Assembly: GCA_030592165.1 (NCBI GenBank)
Contig: JAUVKC010000058.1
Location: 1-6,347, forward strand
DNA: 6,347 nt
Source of the DNA: Candidatus Buchananbacteria bacterium
Lineage (GTDB): Bacteria; Patescibacteriota; Patescibacteriia; CAIXNZ01
Direction: 5' to 3'
Part shown: piece after piece, positions 5,681 through 6,347 of the stretch
Position numbering within the stretch: the stretch's first letter is position 1
How the letters are laid out: each line of letters begins with the position of its first letter
The notes under the pieces: generated by a model
Databases searched by the model: none
Told to the model about the DNA's origin: nothing
Seen by the model: only the letters and a program-made list of their open reading frames with translations
Translations under genes and position numbers: made by a program

Positions 5681-5813
5681 AATCATGACTGCATAAGATT
5701 TAAAAATTAAAACATTAAGTCATTGATTTAAAATTTATAATTTAAAATTCAATCTCCTATAGTTTTATTCATGAGAAAATGAGTAATTTAATGTTGTGTA
5801 TTCTTCAAAGAGG
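5681..5813 (+). other. AT-rich spacer without recognised features
   Basis: This 133-bp part of the 316-bp gap between gpmI and the Cys-rich gene is very AT-rich. It holds only a low-complexity repeat, ATTTAAAATT, at 5726-5735 and 5740-5749. I see no convincing reading frame, RNA gene, att site or terminal repeat. The rest of the gap is the gpmI terminator, a promoter and a leader, listed separately. Confidence 0.6.
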
Positions 5814-5842
5814 TTGACAAAATGATCTAAATATGCTATAAT
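5814..5842 (+). promoter_or_regulatory. Perfect consensus promoter of the Cys-rich gene
   Basis: TTGACA (5814-5819), a spacer of exactly 17 bp and TATAAT (5837-5842), with TGC in front of the -10. It is the best sigma70-type promoter in the window and should be strong. Predicted start is near 5849, giving a leader of about 88 nt before the ATG at 5937. Confidence 0.88.
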
Positions 5843-5856
5843 TCTTTAATATAATA

Positions 5857-5912
5857 AGGTAATTATAGGTAAAGTTTTCAACCGTGGCGAAGTCCCATAT
5901 GGACGACATTGA
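5857..5912 (+). promoter_or_regulatory. Possibly structured 5' leader with AGGTAA repeat
   Basis: The leader holds two AGGTAA copies 10 nt apart (5857-5862, 5867-5872). A possible hairpin follows: TCAA/TTGA (5878-5881 with 5909-5912), a 2-bp TG/CA helix, and GTCC/GGAC (5892-5895 with 5901-5904) around CATAT, with asymmetric internal loops. It is GC-richer than the DNA before it. I do not recognise a known riboswitch class. Individual helices are short, so folding is uncertain. Confidence 0.35.
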
Positions 5913-5940
5913 TAATTCGATTAAAGGAGAAACTAAATGA
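5899..5940 (+). CDS. Candidate 13-codon leader peptide overlapping the next start (ATGA)
   Basis: ATG at 5899 opens a short frame encoding MDDIDNSIKGETK. Its TGA stop (5938-5940) overlaps the ATG of the downstream gene as ATGA, the classic geometry for translational coupling. It has no good Shine-Dalgarno of its own, and its ATG lies in the loop and stem of the possible hairpin. A frame this short can easily arise by chance, so this is a candidate only. Confidence 0.25.
   Translation: MDDIDNSIKGETK
5925..5929 (+). promoter_or_regulatory. Shine-Dalgarno AGGAG of the Cys-rich gene
   Basis: AAAGGAGA contains AGGAG, 7 nt before the ATG at 5937, an optimal distance. It fixes this start. Confidence 0.85.
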
Positions 5941-6347
5941 GCAATAAAAGCATTGAGTCCTGTAAAGTTTTTATCGAAAAAGGCATGGGAAGTAATCGTC
6001 AACCTAATGGTCGCACATGTGGTTATTGTGGCCACCAGGATGGAGACATTGTTGAAAGGATTGGTCACTGGGATCTGCATCCCCAGTCGCCATTGGGTAA
6101 CTTCGTAGTCGTTCTTGTGGAACGCCACAGAGGAATCAATCTTCACTTTGAAGAAACACCCGACTTTTCATTTTGTTGTGAACTTTGCATCGGCGAGATT
6201 GAATTTCAGGGAAGCAGAAGGCAGCGGTTTTACTTTCCTGAAAAAACACTGGAGATGATCGCGGACAGAAAAAAAGAGAGAGAGACGCTTCGTATCAAAG
6301 AAGAAGAAGAAAGAATCTCCGAGCAAGCGAGGTTTCGTCAGGCTCTG
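5937..6347 (+). CDS. Cys-rich, zinc-ribbon-like hypothetical protein with coiled-coil-like tail (partial, runs off the right edge)
   Basis: The frame is open for 137 codons from the ATG to the window edge, so the C-terminus is missing. I do not recognise the family. Cys28 and Cys31 (TCGYCGH) and Cys80, Cys81 and Cys84 (CCELC) could form a split four-cysteine zinc site, with His33 and His44 as other possible ligands; this is inference from spacing. Between them lies FVVVLVERHRG (56-66), probably a beta strand. From about residue 101 the chain is strongly charged and helical (RKKERETLRIKEEEERISE), which suggests a coiled coil. There is no signal peptide, so it is probably cytoplasmic. A perfect promoter, a leader and a good Shine-Dalgarno support a real, well-expressed gene. 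G+C is about 44% by hand count, against about 20-30% in rows of gpmI, and codons such as CGC, CTG and GTC are more frequent than in the neighbours. Confidence 0.8.
   Translation, partial: MSNKSIESCKVFIEKGMGSNRQPNGRTCGYCGHQDGDIVERIGHWDLHPQSPLGNFVVVLVERHRGINLHFEETPDFSFCCELCIGEIEFQGSRRQRFYFPEKTLEMIADRKKERETLRIKEEEERISEQARFRQAL

Noticed and set aside
5726..5749. Direct repeat ATTTAAAATT as an att site or operator
   Set aside because: It is made only of A and T in an AT-rich spacer, has no inverted symmetry worth noting beyond that, and no integrase or target gene is near; chance is the simpler explanation.
5681..5936. Mobile-element boundary at the G+C change
   Set aside because: I see no terminal inverted repeats, target duplication, tRNA end or transposase remnant, so only the compositional shift is reported.
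5805..6146. 113-codon open frame on the minus strand
   Set aside because: It runs antisense through the perfect promoter, leader and first part of the Cys-rich gene, which has its own Shine-Dalgarno and stays open to the edge. The antisense frame has no promoter or SD.

Overview
The window looks like a chromosomal stretch from an uncultivated, AT-rich bacterium, most likely a member of Candidatus Patescibacteria (Candidate Phyla Radiation). The reasons are: very low G+C over most of the window (roughly 20-30% in the rows I counted by hand); short genes with short gaps; a lipoprotein carrying a 'GKRY.FPN ... GGNV..RPG' module that I recall as typical of Patescibacteria cell-surface proteins; and a DUF4015-type putative glycosidase beside it. 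Standard code 11 fits, because no gene has an internal TGA. The phylum assignment is an inference from these traits, not a proof.

Layout. Left end, minus strand: a two-gene surface operon, read from right to left. It holds a lipoprotein (474-1058) and, 2 bp further on, a membrane-anchored putative glycosyl hydrolase that runs off the left edge (1-471). Next on the minus strand comes a single ATP-grasp ligase gene (1151-2494) with its own sigma70-type promoter (2603-2631), a terminator-like hairpin in its leader (2510-2534) and a terminator at its end (1106-1143). Exodeoxyribonuclease III (xthA, 2642-3397) follows, also on the minus strand, with a -10 element so close to the ATG that a leaderless mRNA is predicted.

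Transcription diverges at about 3398-3469. On the plus strand there is a self-contained small transcription unit for an 87-residue Trp-rich orphan protein (3470-3733), with promoter, strong Shine-Dalgarno and terminator. Then comes a probable two-gene operon: a 78-residue helical protein (3791-4027), also predicted leaderless, and cofactor-independent phosphoglycerate mutase (gpmI, 4040-5620), ending in a hairpin terminator (5646-5676).

The right end differs. After about 130 bp of featureless AT-rich DNA there is a perfect consensus promoter (5814-5842) and a GC-richer leader with a possible hairpin and a short upstream reading frame. A gene for an unrecognised Cys-rich protein with a coiled-coil-like tail follows (5937 to the edge). 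Its G+C, about 44% by hand count, is clearly higher than its neighbours'.

Functionally this is a mosaic of housekeeping genes (glycolysis, base-excision repair), envelope genes and small unknowns. The most interesting signals are the repeated extended -10 motif TGCTATAAT (four copies, two placing the ATG at the predicted +1), the structured leaders of the ATP-grasp and Cys-rich genes, and the compositionally foreign gene at the right edge. I see no CRISPR array, tRNA, rRNA, insertion sequence or attachment site.
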